Assembly (NCBI GenBank): GCA_034401135.1 | Contig: JAWZSP010000002.1 | Span: 496,001-560,000 of the forward strand | DNA from: Volutella citrinella | Taxonomy: Eukaryota; Ascomycota; Sordariomycetes; Hypocreales; Nectriaceae | DNA: 64,000 nucleotides | Direction: 5' to 3' | Part shown: piece after piece, positions 30,887-42,342 of the stretch | Numbering within the stretch: the stretch's first letter is position 1 | How the letters are laid out: each line of letters begins with the position of its first letter | The notes under the pieces: model-generated | The model's database searches: none | What the model saw: only the letters and a program-made list of their open reading frames with translations | What the model was told of the DNA's origin: nothing | Translations under genes and position numbers: made by a program

Positions 30887-31262
30887 TTTAGAATTCCAAC
30901 AAGCCCCTTCTTCTCTTTTTCTCCAAGGATTACGAAGAAGAAGTCAAAATTAAAAGAAAAAAGGTCTAAAGAGCGAAAAATCCCAACAGTGCTGGTGATG
31001 TATGAACCTGCTGGAACATTTTCAAGGAGACTCTCACACACTAATGTATTAGTACGGAGTACGTAGCTCGGAGCTTTCCGGCGGTGGGGCCGTGGAAATC
31101 ACCATGACGTAATACACAGATGTCCCTGGAGGCCTCGGCCTCCGAGCCATGGAAGATTGCACCTACCGGACCCGATGGTGGTGAGTCCTCCCCCAAACAT
31201 GCCAACCAGGTACTACCACAAGTGATCATTGCCATCGGAATTCTCGTCACAAGGCCCGAGAA
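30887..31262. promoter_or_regulatory. Divergent promoter, ADP/ATP carrier / Zn2Cys6 activator
   Basis: 376 bp containing the second copy of the palindrome. No coding sequence. Confidence 0.6.
31128..31143. promoter_or_regulatory. Inverted repeat GGAGGC-CTCG-GCCTCC
   Basis: Same core as the repeats at 27623 and 35050, with 6-bp perfect arms. Lies about 120 bp upstream of the activator ATG and about 240 bp upstream of the carrier ATG. Confidence 0.65.
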
Positions 31263-33672
31263 ATGGAACCAAACCCTGGCGCCGAGCCCCGTGGCGCCGA
31301 GCCCCTTGGCCGCGGCCTCTCGGTAAGATCCTTGTCTTGGGAAGGCGGGATTTGGACTAAGCTTGGCTGACTATCATGTACAGTGTGATACCTGTCGAGC
31401 GAGGAAGGTAGGCGGCATTGATGCTTTATCTCTCCACATTTGGCTGATGATTGATGTTTGTTCTAGATCAAATGTGATCGAGAGTCACCTTGTTCTAGCT
31501 GCAGGGCAAGCGATATCACTTGTCGAACCACCAAAGGCCCTCTACAGAAACGGCAGCGAGTTCTCATCTCCCCTCGTTAGTACGTACAAGTCCGAGGTCG
31601 AATTATGCCTGCATGCCCCACAATGATTGGCCAATCAATGCTGAATCCAGAAAAGCGAGGAGGAGATTGCCATTCTCAACAGTCGGTTCGCAAGGCTTGA
31701 GAAGCTGCTGCGGGATGCCCTGGCCAACTCGCATTCGCCAGCAGATACAAACAAGACTCTAGCTGGACCTAGCAACCTCGGGCACAGTCTGGGCAGCGCT
31801 TCTTTCGAGGGCGAGTCGTCTTTTGCCGCACATTCGAAGCATACGGCACTAGAATTCGAGAGGCTTGTTGGCCAGTTGCCGTACTCGAAGGATGGCGACG
31901 TGGCAGTGGCGTCTCTTCGAGAGATTGTGAATCTTGGCTCAACCAATGCCCAAGGCGCCGAGCCTACAATCTTAAGACAGGATTTCACCGGCCTCCCTCT
32001 TCCGCCGCGACAGTTGGTGATCAAGGCACTAAATTATTGCAAGAGTAAGCTTTGGTCCAATCCTCACACGCAACAAAATATTCCAGGCGACTCATAGTAC
32101 TGTCTAGACAACGCGACACGATTCTTCAGGGACTACCCCTTCGTACATGTTGCCACTTTCACTGAAATGTGCCAACAAGTGTACTTTCCGACGGAGGAGT
32201 GTTCCTTGAGCACCTTCATCATCGTGAATTCCGGCCTTTGCAATCTCTTTCGAGATTTCAGCAACGACACCATCGACGAGTTGGGCTTGGATACCGTCGA
32301 AGTCGCCAAGAGCGTGTCCGTCTGCGCAGCCAATGTCAGGAGGGCTGCCGTGGATTTGAGACTGGCTCTCGACCCTACCTTTGAAAACATCCTCGCCCTC
32401 CTACTCTCAGTTTGACTCACTACCGTTGTCGAGATGTGTTTACTGGCTAACGCAAATGCAGGCATCAACGCGAATGGATTGGTCTAATCCATCCTTTGAC
32501 TGGAAGCTGATATCTCATGCGGCGGTTCTATGTCAGGAAGCAGGCTATCACCGACTGCCGGATACTTCAACCAGTGACAAGGTCCGCCAACAGCGCGTGG
32601 TGTTTTGGTACGTATGGGGGTTTGATGTCATGTTCTCATTCAACCTCGGCCGCAGTCCGACCTTGCCGGACCATGACATCACCACAGCACGTCCCAGATG
32701 CCCAGGGGGCGTTGACGCTCCCTGGGGCTATGGGTTCCTCTCATGGCTTGACTCTATCGACCTGCAACACGAAATCTATCAACAACTGTACTCGGGCCGA
32801 GCTCAAGCTCAACCTCCCGAGGTCAAGGCTCAGCACGCACAAGTACTAGCCGAGAAGCTAATAGCCATGCGGCAGGCTTTCGTAGCTGTGGGATTATTCC
32901 ATCTCAATGGCTGATGAGACGAAATTGGGCTAACCGGGCATAGGGGAAGGATGGCAGCACGCCAGGCTCTGCCGGCACAGACACCACCGCTGGGGAGTCC
33001 TTCGAGCTTATGTTTTACTCCCTGCTCACACTAGTTTACCGCGTGGTGCCTGTCGTAGAACAAACCCATCCCCTTCACGTCTGCAATGACTGCACGTCGG
33101 CGGCGAGAGCTGCCCTGAATATTCAGAACAGGGCATGGGAAAGGATCGGGGATTCAAATGACGAAACTTGGAAATTATTCATCCACTGGTTAGCACATCT
33201 TGCATTGTCGGCTCCTTACTTGACTAACATGGCTAGGACGCTACTTTGCTGCCCCTTTGTGCCGTTCATCATCGTCTTCAGCAATGCCATTGCGGCTGGA
33301 GACGAAGGGGATTTGCACCTCCTGGGACGGACGGTGGCGTCTCTCCAAACCGCCGCTCAACAATCTCCCAGTATTGCAAAACTACATCGCGTTTTCAGTA
33401 CGTACCATCAAGTCGGTAAAGTGTATTTCGATGGGGTTCATCGAGCCGGGAAACAACGAGTTGTCGGAGAAGGGCGCGGTGGTCTCCAGAGCCTCATGGA
33501 TGAGGATCTGACCAACATGCCATTCAACTCGGCACCTGACGCCTTGCTCCCAATGCCGGCTTGGGATAGACTGTTGGATGAATGGAATCCTGGGCCTGGA
33601 GAGGAAAACGCGATAGAGGTGTCCTCCTTCCTGGGCAACTACTTCTCAGGTGCCTTTGAATTTCAAGACTGA
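31263..33672 (+). CDS. Zn2Cys6 fungal transcription factor
   Basis: Exon 1 (31263-31322) encodes MEPNPGAEPRGAEPLGRGLS; exon 2 begins at 31384 with the first Cys. Splicing across 31408-31466 gives CDTCRARK-IKCDRESPCSSC-RASDITC, a perfect C-x2-C-x6-C-x5-C-x2-C-x6-C binuclear cluster. A short coiled-coil (EEEIAILNSRFARLEKLL) follows as a dimerisation region. The middle part (LISHAAVLCQEAGYHRLP, RVVFWYVWGFDVMFSFNLGRSPTLPD) is the fungal-specific regulatory domain. Further introns lie near 31577-31651, 32044-32105, 32410-32459, 32890-32950 and 33190-33238; their exact limits are approximate. The stop is at 33670-33672. Likely local activator of the block, with palindromes upstream of itself and its neighbours. 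Confidence 0.9.
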
Positions 33673-33922
33673 AACTGGGGTGATGGCACGTAAATAGCAG
33701 AGCGAGTGGGATATGGACATAAAGGTACCAATCATATCTAGCAGATCAAATAGAGGAAATGGGGACCAATCCGTTTGCAATTAATGGTGAGCAAAGTACG
33801 AGCGAGCGGATGTGCATCACTCCTCAGGGGGTGGATAAAACCCATTACTACATAGTGCAATGGTGAAAACCTAGATGGAAAGAAGTCGAGCGGTTGTGTC
33901 AACTTCCACATTGTCCTATCAT

Positions 33923-34588
33923 CTAGACTGTTACATGGTTCCCAAAGCCTGCAATAGCCTTCTGACAGGCCTCACGCTTGCCGATTCGCTCGAACCAGCC
34001 CGCAACATTCAAGCGACCCGGAGCATTCACCCAAGGGGCAACCCTGTCGAGAAAGGGCGCTGTCATGGCATACAACAAGATGTCAGCCATAGAGAACCTG
34101 TCGCCACAGAGAAACTGCTTCCCCTCCAACTCATCGTCAAGCTGATTCAACGCCTGGTTGATGCGCACCTTCTCGATCAACTGCGCACTGGGATCAGGGA
34201 TGCGATTGCCGCGGTAGAAGTCGACGGTTTCTGCGCCGTTGCGGAACCAACTGGTCAGAGGTTGGGCAATGTCGATGTCCATGCGGCGGAGCCACATGAG
34301 TGTTGTAGCTCGCTCAGTTGGCGTCGATCCAAAAAGCGAGTGGCCGCCGATTGCAACCTCATCGAGATACTTGCAAATCGCGACTGACTCAGTGATGACT
34401 GTGCCATCGTCGAGGCGAAGTACCGGCACCTCGCCGCGCTTGTTGACCTGAGTCCGATAGGCAAGTCGGCGTTGCTCAGTCTTGAAGATGTCGATGGCTT
34501 GGACGTCAAGCTCCAGGCCGCCACGCTCCATGATGAAGATGCGTACAACCAGAGGGTTGGGGCCGGATTCATTATCGTAAAGAAGCAT
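33923..34588 (-). CDS. Glutathione S-transferase-like protein
   Basis: 221 residues from the ATG at 34588, chosen because MLLYDNESGPNP starts directly at the first beta strand; an in-frame ATG at 34705 would add a 39-residue tail unlike the family. The thioredoxin-fold half contains GEVPVLRLDDG (cis-Pro) and ITESVAICKYL, whose Glu-Ser binds the glutathione gamma-glutamyl group. The helical half contains FLCGDRFSMADILLYAM, the N-capping box. Conjugates or isomerises electrophiles with glutathione in the cytosol. Divergent from the GMC gene across a region with the third palindrome. Confidence 0.9.
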   Translation of the reverse strand: MLLYDNESGPNPLVVRIFIMERGGLELDVQAIDIFKTEQRRLAYRTQVNKRGEVPVLRLDDGTVITESVAICKYLDEVAIGGHSLFGSTPTERATTLMWLRRMDIDIAQPLTSWFRNGAETVDFYRGNRIPDPSAQLIEKVRINQALNQLDDELEGKQFLCGDRFSMADILLYAMTAPFLDRVAPWVNAPGRLNVAGWFERIGKREACQKAIAGFGNHVTV

Positions 34589-35953
34589 TATTAAGTTTGG
34601 ATTAGGAGATTGGATGTACGATAAATCGATAATTGAGAAACTGAGTTGAGTGATGTAGATGTGATGTTGGGACAGGGTATTGCGAAAAGGTAGGACATTA
34701 GACATTATTTATAGCCATCAATTTGGATCTGTTCAAACCCAAAATCCTTAGCATCTTCATTGAGACGGAGATACAGCATGGAGATACAAGCTACAGCCGG
34801 AATGGCTTGTGATAGATGACACTCGGTCCTCTTGGGAGCCTAAACTGAAGCATTAATAACAAGCAATGCATGACATTACAGCGTCGGCAACGCTCCTAGC
34901 CCGGGCGAGGTACCAACTCCCACGGCTCAAATTCACCCATACTAGATGTCTACCTCAATATGCAGCTCAGGGAGGCGCCGGACTTAGTAATAATAAAGTC
35001 CGCAGATAAAGTACGGTGAGCAGGCCGTTGCGTGGCTTGCGAACTATGTCGGGGGCCTCGGCCTCCGTCCCACATCGCTCGCCAAATGTGCAACGCCATT
35101 GTGTGAAGGGGACGTGCAATAGTGTATAAGTTATGCGGGGAGTACCCCTTCCGAAGTCGGCGGCGAGAATCATTTCGACGACGAGTGTGGCGAAGTCGAG
35201 TTGTTTTGCTTATGAGACATGGGGGTCATCTTGAACAATAGAGACGAGTCAGGGGCCAACATGCTATACAGCACGTCAACTAAGGAGCCATCAAATTTCA
35301 GGGGCAACTCGATTCCTTCCTTTTTCCAATTTGGGCAACCTAACCATCCTCTATACGTCATGATGCAGGGTACTTGTGGTTTCTACCATACCCCAGCATG
35401 ACGTTCTCGCGAGATCGACCTTAGTACCAACCAATCGGGCCGACAAGCTGCTGAGAGAGAGTGAATATCCCATTTTGAATATGACTTGATTTTTGTATAT
35501 CAAGTCATACCTCTGACTGCGCCATTTCGCCAAGCCCTGAGGCCGCGTATTCAGTTATTGTCAAAGAAGCACGAGCCTCGAACGTCCTCTAGCCATGTCA
35601 AGTTTCACGACTTTGAAAACAGGCGCAGATCATGACCCGAGAAGAGTATAGTAACCTTGCTGGCATTGATTCTCGAACGCGACAACGCGGTACTGAGATG
35701 ACGCGGCCACCAATGTACGGTCAATTGACGGAGCTTCAGGGGAACAACTCCCAATTCCGGCTACCGCCGTGATGTTGGCAAGACAGGAGCGCCTCGTCAT
35801 GTGGTGGCAGTAAGAAAGAGAATCGGACGATGTAGATTATTATAAAAGGTCGCGGAATATGACAGAACGCTTTTCTCAAGTCACCCAAGCTTCTCAATTT
35901 CTCAAGCTTGTCATCGACCTCTTCGAATTCTACATTCTCTGCTTCCCTTTGAC
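34589..35953. promoter_or_regulatory. Divergent promoter region, GST / GMC oxidoreductase
   Basis: 1.37 kb without credible coding sequence. It holds the third palindrome (35050) and a TATAAAA at 35841-35847, 107 bp before the GMC start. Confidence 0.55.
35050..35067. promoter_or_regulatory. Inverted repeat CGGGGGC-CTCG-GCCTCCG
   Basis: Third copy of the GGC-CTCG-GCC palindrome, with one arm mismatch (GGGGGC against GCCTCC) and outer CG pairs retained. 462 bp from the GST start and about 890 bp from the GMC start. Confidence 0.55.
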
Positions 35954-37774
35954 ATGATGGGTCTTTCTTCAGTTTTTACGGCAGCTGTATTGGCTATCCA
36001 GGCCATAGCTGCTGAGGAAGTCTATGATTACATTGTGGTCGGAAGTGGCCCTGGTGGAGGGCCTCTGGCTTGCAACTTGGCCAGGGCCGGCTATAAGACA
36101 CTTCTTCTCGAGGCGGGCGACGATCATGGAGACGATCCCATTTGGAACACCCTGGCCAACAACTATGCCGCCCTCAACAGCCCCTTAGCTCGCTGGGACT
36201 TCTTTGTCCAGCACTCGGAGAACCCTGAGCATCAGGCCCGATACGAGAGACAGACGTACCGTACTGCCAACGGGTCCTTTTACACTGGTCTTGACCCTCC
36301 GGCCGGCGCTGAGAGGCTTGGAATCTGGTACCCGCGCGGCACGTCCTTGGGCGGCTGCTCCATGAACAATGCGGGCATCTCGACGTTGCCACCAGATGCC
36401 GACTGGGAGATTGTTGTGAACCGTACAGGTGACCAGACTTGGACGCCCGAGAATATGCGCCGGCATTTCATCAACATCGAGAGGAACGAGTGGCTTCCTC
36501 GTGGCACCCCGGGACATGGTTTCGACGGATGGCTACGCATCAACTCACGCAACAACTCGTGGACACAACAGCCCAACAATGTTCTGCGCATCATGCAGGG
36601 TCTAGCCAACGCCACAGACCAAGACGCAGACAGCATCCCCGAGTTAGTCGTCCGAGATGTCAACGCACCGAACCCTCATCGTGACCAAGAGCAGGGTTTT
36701 TTTGGTATGAGCTTACACATGGACGTCAATGGTCGCCGTTCGAACTCCAACACCTACATTCGTGACACCTTGAACGATCCGGCAAACTATCCCCTCACGG
36801 TTCAGCTTAACAGCCTCGTCACCAGAGTTCTTTTCGACGAAAGCGGCCCTGTACCAGTCGCCAACGGGGTGGAAGTCGTAAGAGGCCAAGCCGTGTACCG
36901 CGCAGACCCTCGGTGGAAAAAGCAGAACCAGGGTAGGCTGACGCGTATCACGGCCAAGCGAGAAGTCATCGTGTCGGGCGGTACCTTCAACAGTCCTCAG
37001 ATTCTCAAGCATTCCGGCATCGGTCCTGCGACAGAGTTGGAGCAATTCGGCATCAAAGTGGTGAAAGATCTCCCAGGAGTTGGCGAGAACATGGCTGAGA
37101 ACTATGAAGCTGGTGTTCTGGGGCTCGCGAACGACGATATCAACCGTAATGCCTTTCAGACCGGCCTACTCCTCAAGACGCCTACAGATACGACTGACCG
37201 GAACATCCATGCCTGGTGTGGCGCTTTTGCTCTCGAAGGATTCTGGCCTGGAATGCCAAACAACTATGGTCCTAGGCAGTACATGTGCGCCATGGCGCAC
37301 ATGCAGCCTAGATCCCGTGCCGGCAGCGTTAGATTGAGGTCGGCAGACCCGATGGATACTCCTGAGATCAACTTCCGTTTCTGGGAGGCTGGTGGTGAAG
37401 AGGACTTGCGAGAGCTGGTCGACGCCGTCAATATCATGCGGAGAGGTTTTCAGGCAGCTGGCGCTCCCGTTACGCCATGAAACGAGTTGCATCCTTGCCA
37501 CGGTGATGCTACCAACTGCACCGATGAGGAACAACTCGATTACTTCCGATTCCAGTCTTTCGGTCACCATGCTACCTCGACCTGCGCCATTGGAGCTGCT
37601 GACGATCCCATGGCTGTTGTGGATAGCAAGTTCCGGGTTTATGGCGTCAAGGCCCTCAGAGTCGTTGACGCGTCGGTCTTCCCGCATGTCCCAGGTGCAT
37701 TCCCCGTCTTGCCGACGTTCATCATCTCGGACAAGGCCTCACAGGATATTATCAAGGCCGCTCGTTGTGCCTAA
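35954..37774 (+). pseudogene. GMC (glucose-methanol-choline) oxidoreductase interrupted by one in-frame TGA
   Basis: Intronless frame of 606 codons with a signal-like N-terminus (MMGLSSVFTAAVLAIQAIAA). FAD-binding GSGPGGGPLACNLARAG, LLLEAGDD, the GMC signature GTFNSPQILKHSGIGP, and the catalytic-His motif FGHHATSTCAIG near the C-terminus. At 37478-37480 a TGA follows ...APVTP. The same frame then continues without a gap (NELHPCHGDATNC...) through the catalytic His to a natural stop at 37772-37774. A Trp codon (TGG) changed by one base would restore the frame. Termination there loses the catalytic half-site, so the product would be inactive unless the stop is read through or is a sequence error. 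Very recent inactivation is implied: no other lesion is visible. GMC enzymes are secreted FAD oxidases or dehydrogenases of alcohols, sugars or choline. Confidence 0.88.
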
Positions 37775-38604
37775 GGATTTCAATAGGTTTGTGGTTCGCA
37801 AGCATCCGAAATGTGCGAGTATATGGACGCAAGTGGGAAGTTGTGAATTGGGCAAGTTCCAATTATCGGTGAACTACACCTACTCTCTGTAACGGATGCG
37901 CGAAACCTCAGTTCAGAACCCATACCTATGTCTACAGCATTATGCCGCCAACAGTCATTTCCGGCTTCTCACGTATAAAGTAAGGCCCACCAGGACAAAG
38001 ATCTCCTTTTGTTACTGGAGGCCATAAGTCCTGCAATTAGAGTCACTTGATCTGACTGGTGTTCTGCATGGACTGTGCGGCTGTACTTTTCTCCTCATTA
38101 CTTCTCGCTTAAGTTCATTACTAAATCCTTAGGGACAGCGACGCTCATCCCTGGTGCGTCGCAGAGACCTGGATGAGGACGAAACCCACGTATATCTTGA
38201 GAGGCCTTCTCCAGAATGCCACGGCTGGATCCAAAAGCTTCGGCGACCTCACGAGTACGCTGGGCCGATGTTTCAAGGATTCATCAGCAACGATCACAAG
38301 GACGAGCACCCAGTGTGTTTCAAACGGTGTGTCCAAAGTCTGCACTCCTGGCTCTGACTTGCGGAGCCGGCTGGCTAAGGTTGGTAGCCAGGCGTGCTGG
38401 TGGGCTGCAGATTGCGGTGCGTGCTGTGGATAAATAAAGTGGCGCGATAATACTAGCTAAACCAAAAGGCACCATCTTTGACCGATGTAGGGGTCGAAGG
38501 GAAGAAGTGACGTGTTTATCATCGAAGGAACAGGCCATTAGAGAGCAACAGAGGCACGAGGAAAGGGACAATGCAGAGCTGTAACGGGTCGGCGGAGCAG
38601 AAGC

Positions 38605-38835
38605 TTAAGCTTTCCGGAGCCACGACGTAGCAGATCTCAGGTCCATATAAGTTTTCATTCTTCTTTCTTGGTCGACTTCATTTGGTTCCTCCCACAGAGT
38701 CTGTGTGGTTGTCCAGTCTTCGCCAAACCTGCGATGAGGAAGTCCTTGGTAGACGAGTCTGGGTACCTTCTGCTGAGGCTGTTCGGTGGCGGAGGTCTTA
38801 GCAAAGGTGTTGGGAATAACTTCTGAACTGGGCAT
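38605..38835 (-). CDS. Possible small hypothetical protein
   Basis: 76-residue frame from a true ATG at 38835, hydrophilic, no domain recognised. The only support is a TATATAAAA on the minus strand at about 38927-38936, roughly 95 bp upstream. Could equally be chance. Confidence 0.25.
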   Translation of the reverse strand: MPSSEVIPNTFAKTSATEQPQQKVPRLVYQGLPHRRFGEDWTTTQTLWEEPNEVDQERRMKTYMDLRSATSWLRKA

Positions 38836-39319
38836 TCTTGGTACGATGGATGAGATAACTTGCTGATGATATTGATTCCTGCATGATTTCTATCTTTTTT
38901 AGAGACGGGACAGGAAGGACGAGAGACGTTTTATATAAGAACTCTTAATATCTATGGAGTCCCCGTTTTTGACATCAAAGGGATATTAGCATCCACAAGT
39001 AGAAAAATACCCTTGTACACCCGGCGCTAGCTTTGACCCCAGAACAGGGCTCAGGTAGCGAAGACGTTGCAGAGGGGACCGGATTAAGGGCCTCTTGGAC
39101 ACAATGTGCCACCTTAGGTGACGGGTTCTTGCGATAATTTAGAAGGAGCTGGCTTCCTTTTAGGTTAGATTGATCGGAATTTAAAAAATCCCGTGTCTAA
39201 CAGTTGACCAAGTTAATTTACCTAGTAGGAACCGCGATCTACGCGAGGTGGCAGCCAAGGCAAGAGAGAGTAATGCCGGAGTCCAGGTGCTTCCGGTGCT
39301 AGTTGATCTAATGGCGGGG

Positions 39320-39831
39320 ATGTCATTTTGTGCAGAGGGCGGAGTTGATCTTGGTTGCATTTCTAGTCAATACATCTGATTCTCGTTTTGAGATGAGCTG
39401 TTCCGGCTCGCCAACTAGGTACCTCCTGATCTTCTCCTCTAGAATATCCAGTTCTTGTTCTTGGTAATACTGGAGCCCACTCTCTGTCCTTAGCCTCACT
39501 GGCGGCCCTGACGTAATTACTGTGCCGCCATGCGTTTCGACCTTTCGAACAGTTTCTTTCGGATTCTTTCAGACCTCCGGGGCTCTCTAGCAGGTTGGAT
39601 TGACTTGCTCCTTCTCTGAGGCTTCCGAGTTGGACCGTTGCTGCGACCAGGACCTTGAACGGGCCCGGATTGGGGAACTGAGGTAAAATCTTCATAACGT
39701 GTGGGGCTGTTCATTTCGGTTGGGGTCCCGGGGTCTTCGCTGTTTGGGAAGAACTCAGGTCCCCATCCTGTTGAGCTCTGAGGTTTACCCCTAGGTGACG
39801 GTTGTTGATAACCTGGGCCCTTAGCCCGCAC
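39320..39831 (-). pseudogene. Frame-broken remnant of a basic, retroelement-like protein
   Basis: One frame (39831 to about 39520) is Pro/Ser/Arg-rich and ends in REPRRSERIRKKLFERSKR, the style of Gag/Pol connecting segments. Immediately downstream, a different frame reads cleanly as TVITSGPPVRLRTESGLQYY, then QELDILEEKIRRYLVGEPEQ, to a stop at about 39320. The switch of good coding sequence between frames suggests a frameshifted fragment. Origin in an LTR retrotransposon is a guess. Confidence 0.35.
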
Positions 39832-40692
39832 GATATGGCCTGCACTACCAGTCAGAAACTTCGCGAAATTGCTCAGAAGTGAGCCAACCTGTGCTTTCTC
39901 TATCGTCAGTTGAATTTCGGTCAGAACTGGTCGTCTGAGGACCAGTGACTACCGAAGCGCTTGAGCCGCACTGCTTTCGTGTACCTGAGAGCTTTTTTTC
40001 GGGAGGTGGTGACAATAGTGGGGATGGGCCGGGGGGGGGACGGACGGCGCGGTACCTGTAACAGGACCGGGGTGCATGGTGGCCGACGACCCGTCAAGTA
40101 AGCATATATTTTTACGAGCGGAGCCAGTCATGGAGTCTGGAGGCCCGTTTGGAAAACATTGGACGGTGCCTGGGCGCGGTCAAGTATGACATGATTAAGC
40201 TTGGTCGACTGGTGCCCCATGGCACAGGTGAAACAGCTGAACGAGGTGGACCCCTACCGGGCCAAGCTTCGCCACGCTGTTTTGGGGTTGGCGATGGGTG
40301 CCGTGTTAGCCGTAGCCCAGATGACGTTGCTTGGCATACCTTATTTCGCCCAGCACGCGCTGCCAATGTGCCCTTGTAAGCCGGCCACTCTGCCTGGGGG
40401 AAAGTACAGGGGCAGTTTGCTGGCAGTTGTTTCAACTAGCTGGATTATTCCACGATTCGGAGAAAAGACGCGCGATGATCGTAGCAGCCACCCAGAGGAA
40501 AGCTCCGAGTCGAATGGATTCCTCAGGGGAACGCCTTGAATGAGATGAATACATAAAGCGGCAGGTCACGGCACTGGAATAGCTTCTGAACCAGTTCCTT
40601 TCGCAGTCTCAAGCCCAACAATCCCCCCTTTTCCTCTCTTGTCCACTCGCACAGCTGGTCTCTGCTCTCGTTTCTGATTGCATTTATTCACC

Positions 40693-41509
40693 ATGTACGC
40701 CAACGCCAACATGCTCCTCCTGCTCGCAGCCGGCCTGCCCGCCGTCCTTGGCTGCGCCAAGAACACCATGCCCAAGCCCTCGGGCACCGTGTCCAACCCC
40801 AACCCCATCGAGGTCAAGTCGGGCGAGGTCTTTGACGGCAAGAACATGCGATACGACCGCGAGGGATACACCTGCCAGGGCCAGAATGAGGGCGGCCAGA
40901 AGGATACCGTCTTCATCCTCCGCTCCGGCGCCACCCTGAGGAACGTTGTCATTGGCAAGAACCAGGGCGAGGGTGTCTACTGCCTTGGAGGCGGTTGCAA
41001 GATTGAGAACGTCTGGTTCGAGGCTGTCTGCGAGGATGCCATCTCCATTGTAAGCTCCACACACTACAGGGTCCTACATGGCCATCTGGAGTGTCACTAA
41101 CCGCGATCCCCGCATGTAGAAGGAGGACAAGCCCGGCGCCGTGACCGTCATCCGCGGCGGTGGTGCCTTTGACGGCAAGGACAAAATCGTGCAGCACAAT
41201 GGCTGCGGAAAGGTCGAGATCCACGACTTCTTCGTCCAGGGCTACGGCAAGATCTACCGCTCCTGCGGCACCGTAAGTTCCCCAAGCACCCGACACAGTG
41301 AATTCCCTCGCATGCTAACTGACCCGATACAGTGTTCCAAGTGCAAGCGCGACGTCGTCGTGAGCGGCGTCTCGGCCTACGGCGGCGGCGAGATCGTCGG
41401 CATCACCAAGGCCAACGGCGACACCGCCAAGCTCACTGACATCTGCACCGACGCCAAGGTGCAGTGCCAGAACTACAACGGCCCCGGCAAGAAGGACGGT
41501 ACCTGCTAA
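40693..41509 (+). CDS. Pectate lyase, polysaccharide lyase family 3
   Basis: Secreted enzyme cleaving polygalacturonate by Ca-dependent beta-elimination. Three exons (40693-41049, 41120-41272, 41333-41509) give 228 residues, usual for PL3. Signal peptide MYANANMLLLLAAGLPAVLG. Family motifs: KDTVFILRSGATLRNVVIG, GVYCLGGGCKIENVWFEAVC, EDAISI, VIRGGGAFDGKDKIVQHNG, VEIHDFFVQGYGKIYRSCG. Acidic residues of EDA and the Lys/Arg of the helix edge fit the catalytic and calcium sites. Suggests plant cell-wall contact or decay of plant matter. Confidence 0.95.
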
Positions 41510-41921
41510 ATGCAGAAAACACACAACAAAGAGTCGCATCGTCGGTTCGCGACGTCCCGCAGGAACTCATCAATTTCGGGGCGTCGCGCGCCCGGCTCGA
41601 TGCGAGTGCGAGGGACATTTGGACCGAGGGGGTTGTCCAAGACTTCTTGAGATTCATTGTATATTTATAGGCAGGATTCCTACAAATACATATTATTAGA
41701 TGCCCTATGGGCTGCCAGCAAAGTGGTCTACAGATTCAAGCGCCGTATCGAGAGTTCAACATGGCGGAGCAAGCAGTAAGACAAGCGACCGCAGATGCAA
41801 ATAGATGGACGCAGTATTGTTTCGGGTGGTCGTCAACGAGGAGTAACTACATGTGGGTTTTTGACGTGATGATAAAAACGCTAGTCAAAGGCAGCCTAGC
41901 ACCGTCCCAAACCATGCATGG

Positions 41922-42342
41922 TTAGAAGTCCTCCACTCCGTAGACCTGGTAGGCAACCTCCTCATATGGGTGAGTCCTGTAATACATCAGTGAACCGTGT
42001 TGGGATGAGGGTTGCCAGCCTATGTGATAGCGAATTCAAGACTCACGCCTTCAAAGCCTCGACCGCCTTGCGGGCAATCTCTTCGCCCATACACATAATC
42101 TCGACCCTGGCCTCTGGCGTCTCCTCGAGCTTGCCCGTCTCTCCAATATTGGGATTGGCCGTGTCACCGGGGCGGAACTGCCCGGTGCCCGTGGTGGACC
42201 AGGAGCACTCGGTGTAGTTGCCGGGGCCGGGATAGCGACCGGCGCCGGTCTTGAAGATGGCGGCCCTGCAGCCGGCGACTGCGCTGGGAGGCGCGTAGAA
42301 GACGAGCGTGAAGCGCTTGAGGGGCTGCGAGATGGATGCCAT
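41922..42342 (-). CDS. Small NIF3/CutA-like protein
   Basis: 116 residues from two exons (42047-42342 and 41922-41976; 70-bp intron). Starts MASISQPLKRFTLVFYAPPS; core GAGRYPGPGNYTECSWSTTG followed by GQFRPGD; and the end HPYEEVAYQVYGVEDF. GxYxxCSWxxxGxGQFRP and HPYEEPAY-type motifs are those of the insert domain of NIF3/YqfO-family proteins. Standalone versions are common and conserved in fungi; their function is unknown, and metal binding has been proposed for the family. Confidence 0.85.

Larger units (their letters stand above)
37775..40692. other. Gene-poor region with decayed coding fragments
   Basis: 2.9 kb containing a possible small gene (38605-38835) and a frame-broken remnant (39320-39831). 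AT-rich patches occur at 38900-39000 and 39130-39230. No intact transposon, terminal repeat or target-site duplication could be recognised by eye. Confidence 0.45.

Noticed and set aside
27825..37774. Complete secondary-metabolite gene cluster
   Set aside because: Tailoring-type genes and a Zn2Cys6 activator are present, but no PKS, NRPS, terpene synthase or other backbone enzyme is encoded in the window.
40149..40539. Overlapping + strand frames of about 70-110 codons before the pectate lyase gene
   Set aside because: No domain, and poor codon pattern. They lie in the presumed pectate lyase promoter.
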